This document shows, in pieces, positions 1 through 4,750 of a stretch of DNA of 8,325 nt (position 1 is its first letter; each line of letters begins with the position of its first letter). Both the position numbers and the translations under genes were made by a program. The notes below the pieces were generated by a model that worked only from the letters and a program-made list of their open reading frames with translations, ran no database searches and was not told the origin of the DNA. The stretch covers positions 1 to 8,325 of the forward strand of contig JAFGKP010000132.1 in the NCBI GenBank assembly GCA_016928455.1, read 5' to 3'. This DNA is from Methanomicrobia archaeon (lineage in GTDB: Archaea; Halobacteriota; Syntropharchaeia; Alkanophagales; Methanospirareceae).

Positions 1-284
1 CTGTAGGTGAAGCCGTCGGCAGTGGATGCGGCCTCGAGAGCGCCGTGCGGCGTCATCCAGTTAACGACATGGGTATCGTTAGCGGAATCAGTCCAGTTGA
101 AGGTGTCGTCTTCGAGCGTCACCGAGCCCTCGAACAATATAGTATACGTCTCATCCAGAAGGGGTGGGCCATCATTCGCCAGGTTCGTAGCCGTCATATC
201 GGTCGTCGCAGCAAGCGCTGTGCTCATAACAAACAACACTACGATGCTGATACAAATCAGCCGCTCAACTATCCTTTTTCCCAT
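1..284 (-). CDS. Secreted protein, N-terminal part (runs off the window)
   Basis: Reading from ATG at 284 toward position 1 gives 94 residues with no stop, so the gene continues beyond the window. Residues 1-25 form a signal peptide: basic MGKR, a hydrophobic core (LICISIVVLFVM), then an AxA-type cleavage site at TALA-A. The mature part is acidic and Thr/Asn-rich, with two N-glycosylation sequons (NWT, NDT), as is common for archaeal surface proteins. The segment GALEAASTADGFTY resembles the pattern of small DUF4430-type extracellular domains, but this is a tentative likeness. The start is supported by a GAGAGGCG-like Shine-Dalgarno about 10 nt upstream; the overlapping ATG at 290 leads quickly to a stop. 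A promoter unit at 349-389 reads into it. Function unknown; cell-surface location likely. Confidence 0.72.
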   Translation of the reverse strand, partial: MGKRIVERLICISIVVLFVMSTALAATTDMTATNLANDGPPLLDETYTILFEGSVTLEDDTFNWTDSANDTHVVNWMTPHGALEAASTADGFTY

Positions 285-327
285 TTTTCATCTTCGCCTC
301 TCTTTCCTGTTTATCATCAATACCGCA

Positions 328-358
328 GCCGATATGCAAGCAGCTGCCGATATGCAAG
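328..358. repeat. 18-bp tandem duplication of the initiator region
   Basis: GCCGATATGCAAGCAGCT (328-345) is followed directly by a second 13-base copy GCCGATATGCAAG (346-358). On the minus strand this duplicates the TTGCATATCGGC initiator of the promoter upstream of the secreted-protein gene. The spacing of the second copy matches the predicted transcription start; the first lies in the leader. Confidence 0.8.
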
Positions 359-389
359 ATTATACTCGTGGCTTTAAATGCTTTTCGGT
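349..389 (-). promoter_or_regulatory. Promoter unit A (BRE-TATA-initiator) for the secreted-protein gene
   Basis: Read on the minus strand: ACCGAAAAG (BRE), CATTTAAAG (TATA box), then TTGCATATC at the place expected for the transcription start. It aligns with copies at 788-830, 4751-4793 and 6131-6172. The distance from ACCGAAA to the end of the initiator is 41 bp here and 42-43 bp in the others. The predicted leader to the ATG at 284 is about 70 nt. Confidence 0.75.
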
Positions 390-462
390 TTTTGCGCATG
401 AACTTTACCAAATGTTTTTGTGAATGTGAAACGATTCGCACACGGCGATGATGAGGGGGAAA

Positions 463-568
463 ATGATGTTACGTGCTCTAAATTGACTGTACAACGATGT
501 AAAGGGGATAGAGCAGGGCGAAGGCAGTCATAATCAAGACGTCCGAAGTGATAATCCTCAAGGACTAA
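463..568 (+). pseudogene. Decayed mop (molbindin) gene copy
   Basis: This stretch aligns without gaps over 64 bases to the start of the intact mop gene at 904 (47 of 64 identical by hand count). The reading is M-M-L-R-A-L-N-stop-L-Y-N-D-V-K-G-I-E-Q-G-E, against MPLSARNRLKGVVKGIEKGE for the intact copy, so the codon for residue 8 has become TGA. After GAAG at 520-523 the sequence jumps to the mop C-terminus in a shifted frame: AVIIKTSEVIILKD-stop, against AVIKASEVMVFKE-stop. About 105 bases (roughly 35 codons) that include the oxyanion-binding core are missing. The two intact-gene breakpoints (961 and 1069) both carry GAAG, suggesting deletion by short-repeat recombination. A GAGGGGG Shine-Dalgarno remnant at 453-459 survives. 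Not functional as a protein. Confidence 0.82.
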
Positions 569-616
569 CCTACCGAACATCCCGTTACAAGCGCAAGCCG
601 TGCGTGTTGATGCTAT

Positions 617-778
617 TTACGAACCCTGGTACAGCGGGAAGTCCGCGAGGTACCAGGGCCCCAACTCTTCTTGTATCGCGCTAATGTCCACGCCGTCCAG
701 AATGTCAGAGCGATCTTCTTCAGGGATATTCTGAAGGAGCTTTTTCAGCTCGTTGAGCAGCTTTGTGAATTCGTCCAT
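617..778 (-). CDS. Small acidic protein of 53 aa, unknown function
   Basis: ATG at 778 opens a 53-residue frame. The N-terminal part is helical-looking and amphipathic (MDEFTKLLNELKKLLQNI), followed by an acidic EEDRSDILDGVD stretch and a Trp/Tyr-rich tail ending in PLYQGS. No family is recognised, and no signal peptide or membrane segment is visible. The frame stays open upstream of the ATG, but promoter unit B (788-830) places the transcription start near 793, so only the start at 778 would be within the mRNA. The leader is about 15 nt without an obvious Shine-Dalgarno, which suits near-leaderless archaeal translation. The gene is divergent from mop at 904. Its last codons contain a strong hairpin (624-658). 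A real gene is likely because of the well-placed promoter; its role is unknown. Confidence 0.5.
   Translation of the reverse strand: MDEFTKLLNELKKLLQNIPEEDRSDILDGVDISAIQEELGPWYLADFPLYQGS
624..658 (-). terminator. Nested hairpin in the 3' end of the 53-aa gene
   Basis: CCCTGGTAC (624-632) and GTACCAGGG (650-658) are perfect 9-bp inverted arms, with an inner GCGG/CCGC pair (634-637 and 642-645). On the minus strand it falls in the last coding codons and is followed by TTCGTAAATAGC, with no clear T-tract. It may act as a 3'-end stabiliser or weak terminator; the role is inferred. Confidence 0.35.
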
Positions 779-787
779 GTGCCACAC

Positions 788-830
788 GATATGCAAGAAT
801 TTACCACTTCGTATAAAAAAGCATTTCGGT
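788..830 (-). promoter_or_regulatory. Promoter unit B for the 53-aa gene
   Basis: On the minus strand: ACCGAAATG (BRE), CTTTTTTATA (TATA box), then CTTGCATATCG at the expected start distance. The whole unit spans 43 bp and matches unit C (4751-4793) in length and layout. The initiator TTGCATATC is identical to that of units A and C. Confidence 0.75.
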
Positions 831-846
831 TTCCCCACATGCATTC

Positions 847-885
847 CCGAAAGGTCTTTTATGCGTGCGGAACAATTGATACACG
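847..885 (+). promoter_or_regulatory. Promoter of mop
   Basis: CCGAAAGG (847-854) followed by TCTTTTATG (855-863) is a BRE/TATA pair on the plus strand, with a predicted start near 882-885. It lies back-to-back with promoter unit B, giving a compact divergent control region. The equivalent position before the mop fossil at 463 is degenerate (ACCAAATGTTTTTGTG). Confidence 0.65.
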
Positions 886-903
886 GAGGTGAGAAAAGAA
901 AAA

Positions 904-1113
904 ATGCCGTTAAGTGCTCGAAATCGTCTGAAAGGCGTCGTGAAGGGTATAGAGAAAGGTGAAGTGGCCTCAACGATCAAGATTGAGGTCAAGGGTTCGG
1001 CGGTCATTACCTCGATGATCACCCGGGAAGCGGCCGAGGAGCTTAAGCTGAAGGTCGGCGATACCGTGGAAGCGGTGATCAAGGCGTCTGAAGTGATGGT
1101 CTTTAAGGAATAG
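904..1113 (+). CDS. mop: Molbindin (Mop): small molybdate/tungstate-binding protein
   Basis: The 69-residue product is one complete Mop/TOBE unit, the usual length for free-standing molbindins. It opens with the hallmark SARNRLKG (residues 4-11), followed by GIEKGE, a beta strand STIKIEV, the binding-loop type segment ITSMIT (35-40), AAEELKLKVGD, and the closing strand AVIKASEVMVFKE. Known molbindins form hexamers in the cytoplasm that hold molybdate or tungstate at subunit interfaces; the same role is inferred here. ATG at 904 is chosen because GGAGGTGAG (885-893) sits 10 nt upstream; a GTG inside that Shine-Dalgarno is less likely. The gene stands alone with its own promoter, divergent from the 53-aa gene. 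Two decayed relatives occur in the window (463-568, 2842-2915), and the C-terminal domain of WtpC carries a related SARN motif. Confidence 0.93.
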   Translation: MPLSARNRLKGVVKGIEKGEVASTIKIEVKGSAVITSMITREAAEELKLKVGDTVEAVIKASEVMVFKE

Positions 1114-1388
1114 ATATGGTAGGTGAGACGGGTTTTGTAAACAGTCTTTCCCAACGCATTTTTTTCCACTTCGCTTACGCCACAAGGCTCGCGGAAATAC
1201 CATTTCTTCTTATAGCCATATGGTACGGTCTGGAACACTCATAGTAGCGCACACACGCCGATGTCTCGTGCTCGTCTCGTAGTTTCCGATTCTGTCCGGG
1301 AGGAGCGACGGCTCGTGTGGAAGGCGGGGGGGGGCGAAGAACTAATTTGTGAACCTGAACATACCTATTTTTGAAGTGAGCGAAATAA
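1114..1388. other. Intergenic stretch with no convincing gene
   Basis: It holds a T7 run (1159-1165) about 45 nt after mop that could end its transcript, a TATA-like TTCTTATAG near 1205-1213, and a run of nine G (about 1326-1334). A 37-codon frame from ATG at 1261 exists but has no Shine-Dalgarno and no recognisable features. A weak GTGAGCG about 8 nt before 1389 may serve the next gene. Confidence 0.4.
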
Positions 1389-1616
1389 ATGGGTGCGTTC
1401 GTGATCAAGATCCCAGAGCGATTCAACGTGGACATGGCAGACCTGGCGAAGGGCGTGGAGGAGTTCGTCAAGTTGCGATTGACGCGTGATCTCATGCTCG
1501 AACGGCTTGATGAACTGCTCAAGGATAGTGAGTTGACGGAAGAGGCGTGCATTGAGCTCGGCAGGATGATCAAGAACGGCCGGTTCGAAAGACTCAAACA
1601 GCTGGGACTTGTCTGA
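1389..1616 (+). CDS. VapB-type antitoxin (orphaned)
   Basis: The product has 75 residues. A short beta-like N-terminus (MGAFVIKIPERF) is followed by long charged helices (VEEFVKLRLTRDLMLERLDELLKDSELTEE) and a basic tail (GRFERLKQLGLV). This is the layout of archaeal VapB-like antitoxins: a short DNA-binding N-terminus and a helical toxin-binding C-terminus. The assignment rests mainly on context: its TGA (1614-1616) is directly followed by ATG (1617) of a PIN-domain VapC toxin gene, the standard antitoxin-toxin order. That toxin is broken, so this antitoxin has no working partner here. It may be kept as an autoregulator or as protection against related toxins, which is inference. Confidence 0.68.
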   Translation: MGAFVIKIPERFNVDMADLAKGVEEFVKLRLTRDLMLERLDELLKDSELTEEACIELGRMIKNGRFERLKQLGLV

Positions 1617-1800
1617 ATGAGATTGGTCGTCGATACGAACGTATTATTCTCATTCGGAATTCAGGCGTGAATCAGTGACGAGAAGGTTATTGACGAACTT
1701 CGAGCTTCTAGAACCAGTTACCCCTTCGTTCTGCATCGAGGAGCTGAATGAACACAAAGAGCTTATCCGTGCGAAATCTAAACTATCAGACTTCGAAACG
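1617..1800 (+). pseudogene. vapC PIN-domain toxin fossil (frameshift and truncation)
   Basis: The frame begins MRLVVDTNVLFSF, the first strand of a PIN nuclease with its catalytic Asp in VVDTN, then hits TGA about 18 codons in. One extra base near 1652-1660 explains the break; in the shifted frame the protein resumes as FRRESVTRRLLTNFELLEP, then VTPSFCIEELNEHKELIRAK and SKLSDFE. The EEL with downstream acidic residues fits the second PIN acidic position. The homology fades around 1800, roughly half the length expected of a PIN toxin (about 130 residues), and the following bases overlap the end of the convergent relE/parE-like gene. The C-terminal half, with the remaining acidic residues, is missing, so ribonuclease activity is not expected. 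Confidence 0.78.
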
Positions 1801-1828
1801 CGAGACGGACCGTGTTCTGTGGCCGAGT

Positions 1829-2095
1829 TCACCGGTCATACACCTTTGCCCGTTTATCGACCATAACGATCAAAATGCACTTGGTATCCCAAAAGATGAC
1901 GTAAAGGATTCGGTAATTCCCAACGCGGACCCGGAACACCTTCTCATTCCTCCCCCTCACACGCTTCGCGTCCGCGGGATAAGGATCGACAGCCAGTGCG
2001 TTTATTCGACGATAAATACGCTCGAAGAGTGGTTTATCTAATCTCTTCAAAAAAGCCTTAGCTGCGGTGCTCAGGTACACTTCGAAAACGGTCAT
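1829..2095 (-). CDS. RelE/ParE-family toxin
   Basis: The product has 88 residues, typical of RelE/ParE toxins. Family signs are STAAKAFLKRLDK at the first helix, DPYPADAKRVRG before the central sheet, VFRVRVGNYRILYVI as the core strands with conserved Arg residues, and the closing VDKRAKVYDR. RelE members cleave mRNA on ribosomes and ParE members poison gyrase; the archaeal type is usually assigned to mRNA cleavage, but the sequence alone does not settle this. The start at 2095 overlaps the antitoxin stop by 4 bases (ATGA), which indicates translational coupling. The frame is intact and the basic residues are in place. This is the only one of three toxin-antitoxin loci in the window whose toxin appears whole. 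Confidence 0.88.
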   Translation of the reverse strand: MTVFEVYLSTAAKAFLKRLDKPLFERIYRRINALAVDPYPADAKRVRGRNEKVFRVRVGNYRILYVIFWDTKCILIVMVDKRAKVYDR

Positions 2096-2292
2096 TCTTT
2101 CAGCTCGCGCTCAAACTCGTCCAGCCTCGTCACTTTGCCCGTTTCAAACTCTTTGAGTGCAGCCTCTAAAAGGGCCTCCTCGTCCGGAGTGAGGATCGTA
2201 TCCGCATCCACCATGTGCGCTTTTATATATTCCAGCTCCTCACGTATCGCCTTCAATTCCTCCCAGATCCGGTTCTCTGCTGTCACGTCCAT
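2092..2292 (-). CDS. Antitoxin of the RelE/ParE-type pair
   Basis: Starting at ATG 2292 the product has 66 residues, highly charged and helical (ENRIWEELKAIREELEYIKAH), with an acidic C-terminus (EEALLEAALKEFETGKV, then RLDEFERELKE). This matches archaeal RelB-like antitoxins that precede RelE toxins. An in-frame TTG at 2313 would add seven residues. ATG is preferred because a TATA-like CTTAAAAC at about 2316-2323 lies roughly 25 bp upstream of it, which suggests a leaderless mRNA starting at this ATG. The stop overlaps the toxin start by four bases. The protein probably represses its own promoter together with the toxin, by analogy with the family. Confidence 0.78.
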   Translation of the reverse strand: MDVTAENRIWEELKAIREELEYIKAHMVDADTILTPDEEALLEAALKEFETGKVTRLDEFERELKE

Positions 2293-2340
2293 GAATGTAG
2301 GTATGCCTTTCAAGTTTTAAGAGCCTTTGCATAGCATGCT

Positions 2341-2489
2341 TTAAGGAGCCAGAAATACCAGGGTCTTTTGCACAATCTCCCGCTGTACCTCCAGGGTATG
2401 ACTAATTCCCCAAAGAGGGTCTGTAAGAGTGGTAACTGCGAGATTTTGGCCAGGGCAATAAGCGGACCAGCGTTTGAAACAACGATCAT
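2341..2489 (-). pseudogene. DUF3368-type PIN toxin fossil
   Basis: ATG at 2489 overlaps the UPF0175 stop by four bases. The frame reads MIVVSNAGPLIALAKISQL, then PLLQTLFGELVIP. This is the canonical N-terminus of DUF3368 PIN proteins (VVSN-SPLIALAKI pattern), though the usual catalytic Asp of other PIN toxins is Asn in this family signature. After VIP the frame breaks; two bases shifted, EVQREIV continues the expected family text (IP-EV-REIV), but a stop follows at 2341-2343. Only about 50 of the usual 150-170 residues remain. Toxin activity is not expected. UPF0175 followed by DUF3368 is a recurrent prokaryotic pair, which supports the identification. Confidence 0.8.
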
Positions 2490-2746
2490 AGTAGCTCTTT
2501 AAGCGTCTCAATATCCTCTTCAAGATCCTCAGGATAGTACTGGATCGGTATTCTCTTGGCCGCCAAAATATCGCTCATCTCCCATCTCGAAACGCAGGCA
2601 AGTTCAGCAGCCTTGCCGAGCGAGATGCGTCCTTTTTCATACAAAGCAACCGCGATTAGTTCTCGTACCACCTTCGGGAGTTCCTTCTCCCTCACCTTAA
2701 AGATGTCGATGACGTCTCTCGGGAGTTCTACTAGGGTGGTTTCCAT
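2486..2746 (-). CDS. UPF0175 family protein (antitoxin-like, partner lost)
   Basis: ATG at 2746 gives 86 residues. ELPRDVIDIFKVREKELPK is followed by VVRELIAVALYEKGRISLGK and then AAELACVSRWEMSDILAAKR, the helix-turn-helix region typical of UPF0175. The tail is acidic (YYPEDLEEDIETLKELL). Members usually sit upstream of a DUF3368 PIN protein and are regarded as antitoxin-like DNA-binding proteins; here that partner follows with a 4-base overlap but is broken. The start is set by GAGGGTGAG (about 2751-2759) five bases upstream; an earlier in-frame TTG at 2770 lies at the predicted transcription start and is unlikely. A diverged promoter of the window's repeated type lies at 2763-2807. Confidence 0.87.
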   Translation of the reverse strand: METTLVELPRDVIDIFKVREKELPKVVRELIAVALYEKGRISLGKAAELACVSRWEMSDILAAKRIPIQYYPEDLEEDIETLKELL

Positions 2747-2762
2747 CGCACTCACCCTCTTG

Positions 2763-2807
2763 TTATACAAATAGTATATCCAGAGCAGACCTTAAGTATT
2801 TCGACTT
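2763..2807 (-). promoter_or_regulatory. Promoter unit E (diverged) for the UPF0175 gene
   Basis: On the minus strand: AGTCGAAATA (BRE-like), CTTAAGG (TATA-like), then TTGTATAAC at the initiator position, matching TTGCATATC of the other units at 7 of 9 bases. Total length is 45 bp. The flanking plus-strand bases (TTTCCCCACACTATTCC) closely resemble those next to unit B (TTTCCCCACATGCATTCC), so this is probably a copy of the same region. Confidence 0.55.
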
Positions 2808-2841
2808 TCCCCACACTATTCCTTCGCTGCTCTGGTCCACC

Positions 2842-2915
2842 GCGACCGTCAAGATCGAGACCACGGGCTCGCAACGATCACTTCGATGATTACGAATGCG
2901 GCGGAAGAGCTCAAG
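2842..2915 (+). pseudogene. Second mop (molbindin) fossil, central fragment
   Basis: The bases read (A)-T-V-K-I-E-T-T-G-S, then after a one-base deletion near 2872 T-I-T-S-M-I-T-N-A-A-E-E-L-K. The intact mop has STIKIEVKGSAVITSMIT, then REAAEELK, so the fragment covers residues 23-47, the oxyanion-binding core. No start, no N-terminal SARN and no C-terminal strand are detectable. It is downstream of, and divergent from, promoter unit E, the same layout as the other two mop loci. The fragment is not expected to make protein. Confidence 0.75.
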
Positions 2916-3012
2916 TGCGCTTACGAATCGAGCAGGAATTGTAGGCAACGTGAGTGAGTGCAGCAATGAGACTGGTTGTTCATGCTCCCCCGCACCAATG
3001 CCCGCGAGCATA

Positions 3013-3023
3013 GCTTTTTATAT
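3013..3023 (+). promoter_or_regulatory. TATA box of the 76-aa gene
   Basis: CTTTTTATATA is a near-consensus archaeal TATA box. The expected start about 25 bp downstream falls near 3043-3046, just before the Shine-Dalgarno of the gene at 3061. Confidence 0.6.
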
Positions 3024-3060
3024 ACCAATTGTTATACCTATTGTTAGGGGGTGGTATAAC
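3021..3060 (+). promoter_or_regulatory. Repeat/inverted-repeat element over the start site (candidate operator or RBS hairpin)
   Basis: GTTATACC (3031-3038) and GGTATAAC (3053-3060) are perfect 8-bp inverted arms separated by 14 bases that contain the Shine-Dalgarno GGGGG. A further direct TATACC half-site lies at 3021-3026, making a 12-base imperfect direct repeat (ATACCAATTGTT/ATACCTATTGTT). It could be a protein operator or an RNA hairpin that masks the ribosome binding site and reaches the ATG; the choice is not resolved. Confidence 0.5.
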
Positions 3061-3291
3061 ATGACGACCAAGATCTATGTTCGAGGGCGCACGAAGGTAG
3101 GAAGTGGCGTCAGGCAGCCCATGTTCCGGGTCGTTGCCGTCACCAGAGCGGGTGATGAGGCGCACCTGAAGATCGAGGGGACACACTTCAGAAAGACCGA
3201 GCTTGAGCAGATCGCAAAGGATGTGGGTGCCGAGCTGGTCTATCTTCACGCCGTGCCTGAGGAAGAGCGCGGCACTATGAAAGAGGAGTGA
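3061..3291 (+). CDS. Conserved-looking 76-aa protein of unknown function
   Basis: ATG at 3061 follows GGGGGTGG with 7-base spacing. The product opens MTTKIYVRGRTKVGSG, then VRQPMFRVVAV (strand), HLKIEGTHFRKTELEQIAKD (strand-helix) and VGAELVYLHAVPEEERG, ending in an acidic tail. The pattern looks like a compact alpha-beta domain. I recall similar short proteins in methanogen-related archaea but cannot name a family. No signal peptide, membrane segment or metal-binding Cys/His cluster is present. It has its own TATA box, an inverted repeat over the ribosome binding site, and a terminator-like hairpin at 3296-3327, so it appears to be a regulated single-gene unit. Location between mop remnants and the MoSto-like gene hints at, but does not prove, a metal link. 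Confidence 0.82.
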   Translation: MTTKIYVRGRTKVGSGVRQPMFRVVAVTRAGDEAHLKIEGTHFRKTELEQIAKDVGAELVYLHAVPEEERGTMKEE

Positions 3292-3295
3292 TGGC

Positions 3296-3327
3296 GGGGG
3301 TTGGGGATTGCACCCCCTCTTCTCTTT
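3296..3327 (+). terminator. Terminator after the 76-aa gene
   Basis: GGGGGT (3296-3301) pairs with ACCCCC (3312-3317), and the pyrimidine-rich TCTTCTCTTT follows. It begins four bases after the stop codon. Confidence 0.6.
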
Positions 3328-3355
3328 ACGTTAGCTGGTGAATCAGAGCGAAAAA

Positions 3356-3718
3356 ATGGAACCCTTGAGTGAAGCGGTGGTCTTTGAGGCCGCGGTACAG
3401 CTTATGCTCCGGGTCGACCGGTGCATCACCATCCAGTTTATCGCGGGCTCCATTGCCATACAATTCCCCACTACACGGAAGCTGGCAGACTATCTCAAGG
3501 TGCCGCACTATTATATACTCCCGTATTTCGCCATGATGGAGAAGGATGGTTTGATCACCAGGGTTGAACGCGTGGGGATCTCAACGACGCTGAAGGGGGC
3601 CCGGAAGTTGATCGAGCACATGGAGACCAGGTATAAGGACGAGCTTGAAGAACTGCTAGGCCGCGAGCTCTTTCGTGACCTGCAGAAGCGGCTTGAAATG
3701 GTAGATTCAGAGCAGTAA
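3356..3718 (+). CDS. Winged helix-turn-helix transcriptional regulator
   Basis: The 120-residue product has a helical N-terminus (AVVFEAAVQLMLRVDRCITI), then a winged-helix core at about residues 38-88. That core has TTRKLADYLKVPHYYILPYF as helix-turn-recognition helix, MMEKDGLITRVERVG as the wing and STTLKGARKLIEHM as the closing helix. The phrase 'EKDGLI-R' followed by 'TLKGARKL' is typical of archaeal one-domain wHTH regulators. The C-terminus is a charged helix suited to dimerisation. No ligand domain is visible. A GTG at 3338 would add six residues; it lacks a Shine-Dalgarno, while GGTGA/GAGCG lie before ATG 3356, so the start is moderately certain. The gene converges with the MoSto-like gene. 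It might control metal genes nearby, but the target is unknown. Confidence 0.82.
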   Translation: MEPLSEAVVFEAAVQLMLRVDRCITIQFIAGSIAIQFPTTRKLADYLKVPHYYILPYFAMMEKDGLITRVERVGISTTLKGARKLIEHMETRYKDELEELLGRELFRDLQKRLEMVDSEQ

Positions 3719-3766
3719 GTCAGTTCCAGAGGACGAGGGTGTATCGATTTCTAATCTATCTAAGCG

Positions 3767-4576
3767 TTAAACAGACCGGATGATGGTGCCGAGCTTTTCT
3801 CCACGCAGCACCTTGGTAAGCAAGCCGGGGTTATGGCCATTGACGATCTTTACCTCATGGACGTTATGCGCGTCCCGGAGCAGCTCGATCACTTTTCGCT
3901 CCAGCACGAGGTCTTCCAGATCCATCTCCAGAAGTTCCTCGGCCGTGATATCTTCGATGAGCTCGGCAGCGGGGTTTTTAAACGGATCTTCGGTATACAA
4001 TCCGTCAACGTTCTTCAGGAGGATGCAATTCTTCGCGCCTAACACCTCGGCCATAAGGAACGCACCGGTATCGGTCCGGTGTGGCGGGATCATACCGATC
4101 GCAGGCGGATACTCGTACAGGCCATAGGGCGGGGTCCCATGGATGACCGGGAGGATGTCCATCGCGAGGAGCATGGTTATCTCTAACAGGTCAGCGACAT
4201 GGATCCGCAACGCGTTATACTTAGAGAGCAGAACCGCCAGCATGATCGCGTTCTGCTCACTGATCTTGCCCGCGAGCTCAGCCAGCACACCGGTTGGCAT
4301 GCCCAGATCGAGCCCGATATCCAGGATGTGACGAACCCGCACACCGCCGCCGGTAACAACGAGCAGTTGATACTGCTTCGAGAGCGCACCGATCTCCGCG
4401 ACCAGCGGAAGAACGACCGGCGCACCGTAATCAATGATGCCGTGACCACCGATCTTGACGATATTGAGCTGCGGCGCAATCCTTATCTGTTCACGATTAT
4501 CATACCGTCTCAGCAGCCCTTTTCTGACCAGGCTTTCGCCTTTAAGCTTCGATTCCAGTTCATGCCGGCCTTTCAT
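3767..4576 (-). CDS. Molybdenum/tungsten storage protein (MoSto)-like, amino-acid-kinase fold
   Basis: The product has 269 residues, the usual MoSto subunit length. It matches remembered Azotobacter MosA/MosB sequence at several places: NIVKIGGHGIIDYG (38-51), VVTGGGVRVRHILDIGLDLG (73-92), SEQNAIMLAVLL (106-117), GTPPYGLYEYPP (147-158), IPPHRTDTGAFLMAE (163-177), NVDGLYTEDP (189-198), EVKIVNGHNPGLLTKVLRGE (241-260) and GTIIRS. UMP kinase shares the fold, but the PPHRTDTGAF and NVDGLYT blocks with VNG-PG-LT-L-GE-GT point to MoSto. Known MoSto is an alpha3-beta3 cage that packs polyoxomolybdate or tungstate using ATP. Only one subunit gene is seen here, so a homo-oligomer or a distant partner gene is implied. 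ATG 4576 has a weak AGGT upstream and a TATA box at 4600-4607. It neighbours wtpA and faces the wHTH gene. Confidence 0.88.
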   Translation of the reverse strand: MKGRHELESKLKGESLVRKGLLRRYDNREQIRIAPQLNIVKIGGHGIIDYGAPVVLPLVAEIGALSKQYQLLVVTGGGVRVRHILDIGLDLGMPTGVLAELAGKISEQNAIMLAVLLSKYNALRIHVADLLEITMLLAMDILPVIHGTPPYGLYEYPPAIGMIPPHRTDTGAFLMAEVLGAKNCILLKNVDGLYTEDPFKNPAAELIEDITAEELLEMDLEDLVLERKVIELLRDAHNVHEVKIVNGHNPGLLTKVLRGEKLGTIIRSV

Positions 4577-4599
4577 ACTTACTTACCTGCAGCTTTACT

Positions 4600-4607
4600 C
4601 TTATAAG
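4600..4607 (-). promoter_or_regulatory. Proximal TATA box of the MoSto-like gene
   Basis: CTTATAAG lies about 24 bp before ATG 4576 on the minus strand, within GGAACCTTATAAGAG. The expected transcription start near 4580 would give an almost leaderless mRNA. It lacks the CCGAAA BRE of the repeated promoter units. Confidence 0.5.
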
Positions 4608-4750
4608 GTTCCTCTTCCGCTCCTGACACCAGTGCTTGTGTGCTTCTTTTCGAACCGCGGTGTCGGTAAAAGCTGGGCACGCAGTGCTCTGCAGGCGTTT
4701 CTGGCGGCGGGAAATCCCGAGGGCACAAAGGATATATCCCGCAGCTGCCT

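Noticed and set aside
374..580. 68-codon minus-strand frame
   Set aside because: It overlaps the mop fossil and promoter unit A; its apparent protein is a Ser/Pro-rich shadow with no start signal.
1261..1374. 37-codon plus-strand frame beginning MSRARLVVSD
   Set aside because: No Shine-Dalgarno, a nine-G run inside it, and no recognisable motif; not enough to call a gene.
2341..2523. Continuous 60-codon minus-strand frame
   Set aside because: Its 5' half is out of frame with the DUF3368 start and overlaps the UPF0175 end; its 3' half is the shifted tail of that toxin fossil, so it is not a gene of its own.
4640..4680. tRNA-like GGTTCGAAA in the region before the MoSto-like gene
   Set aside because: The flanking bases do not form a T-arm stem and no acceptor or anticodon arms can be drawn.
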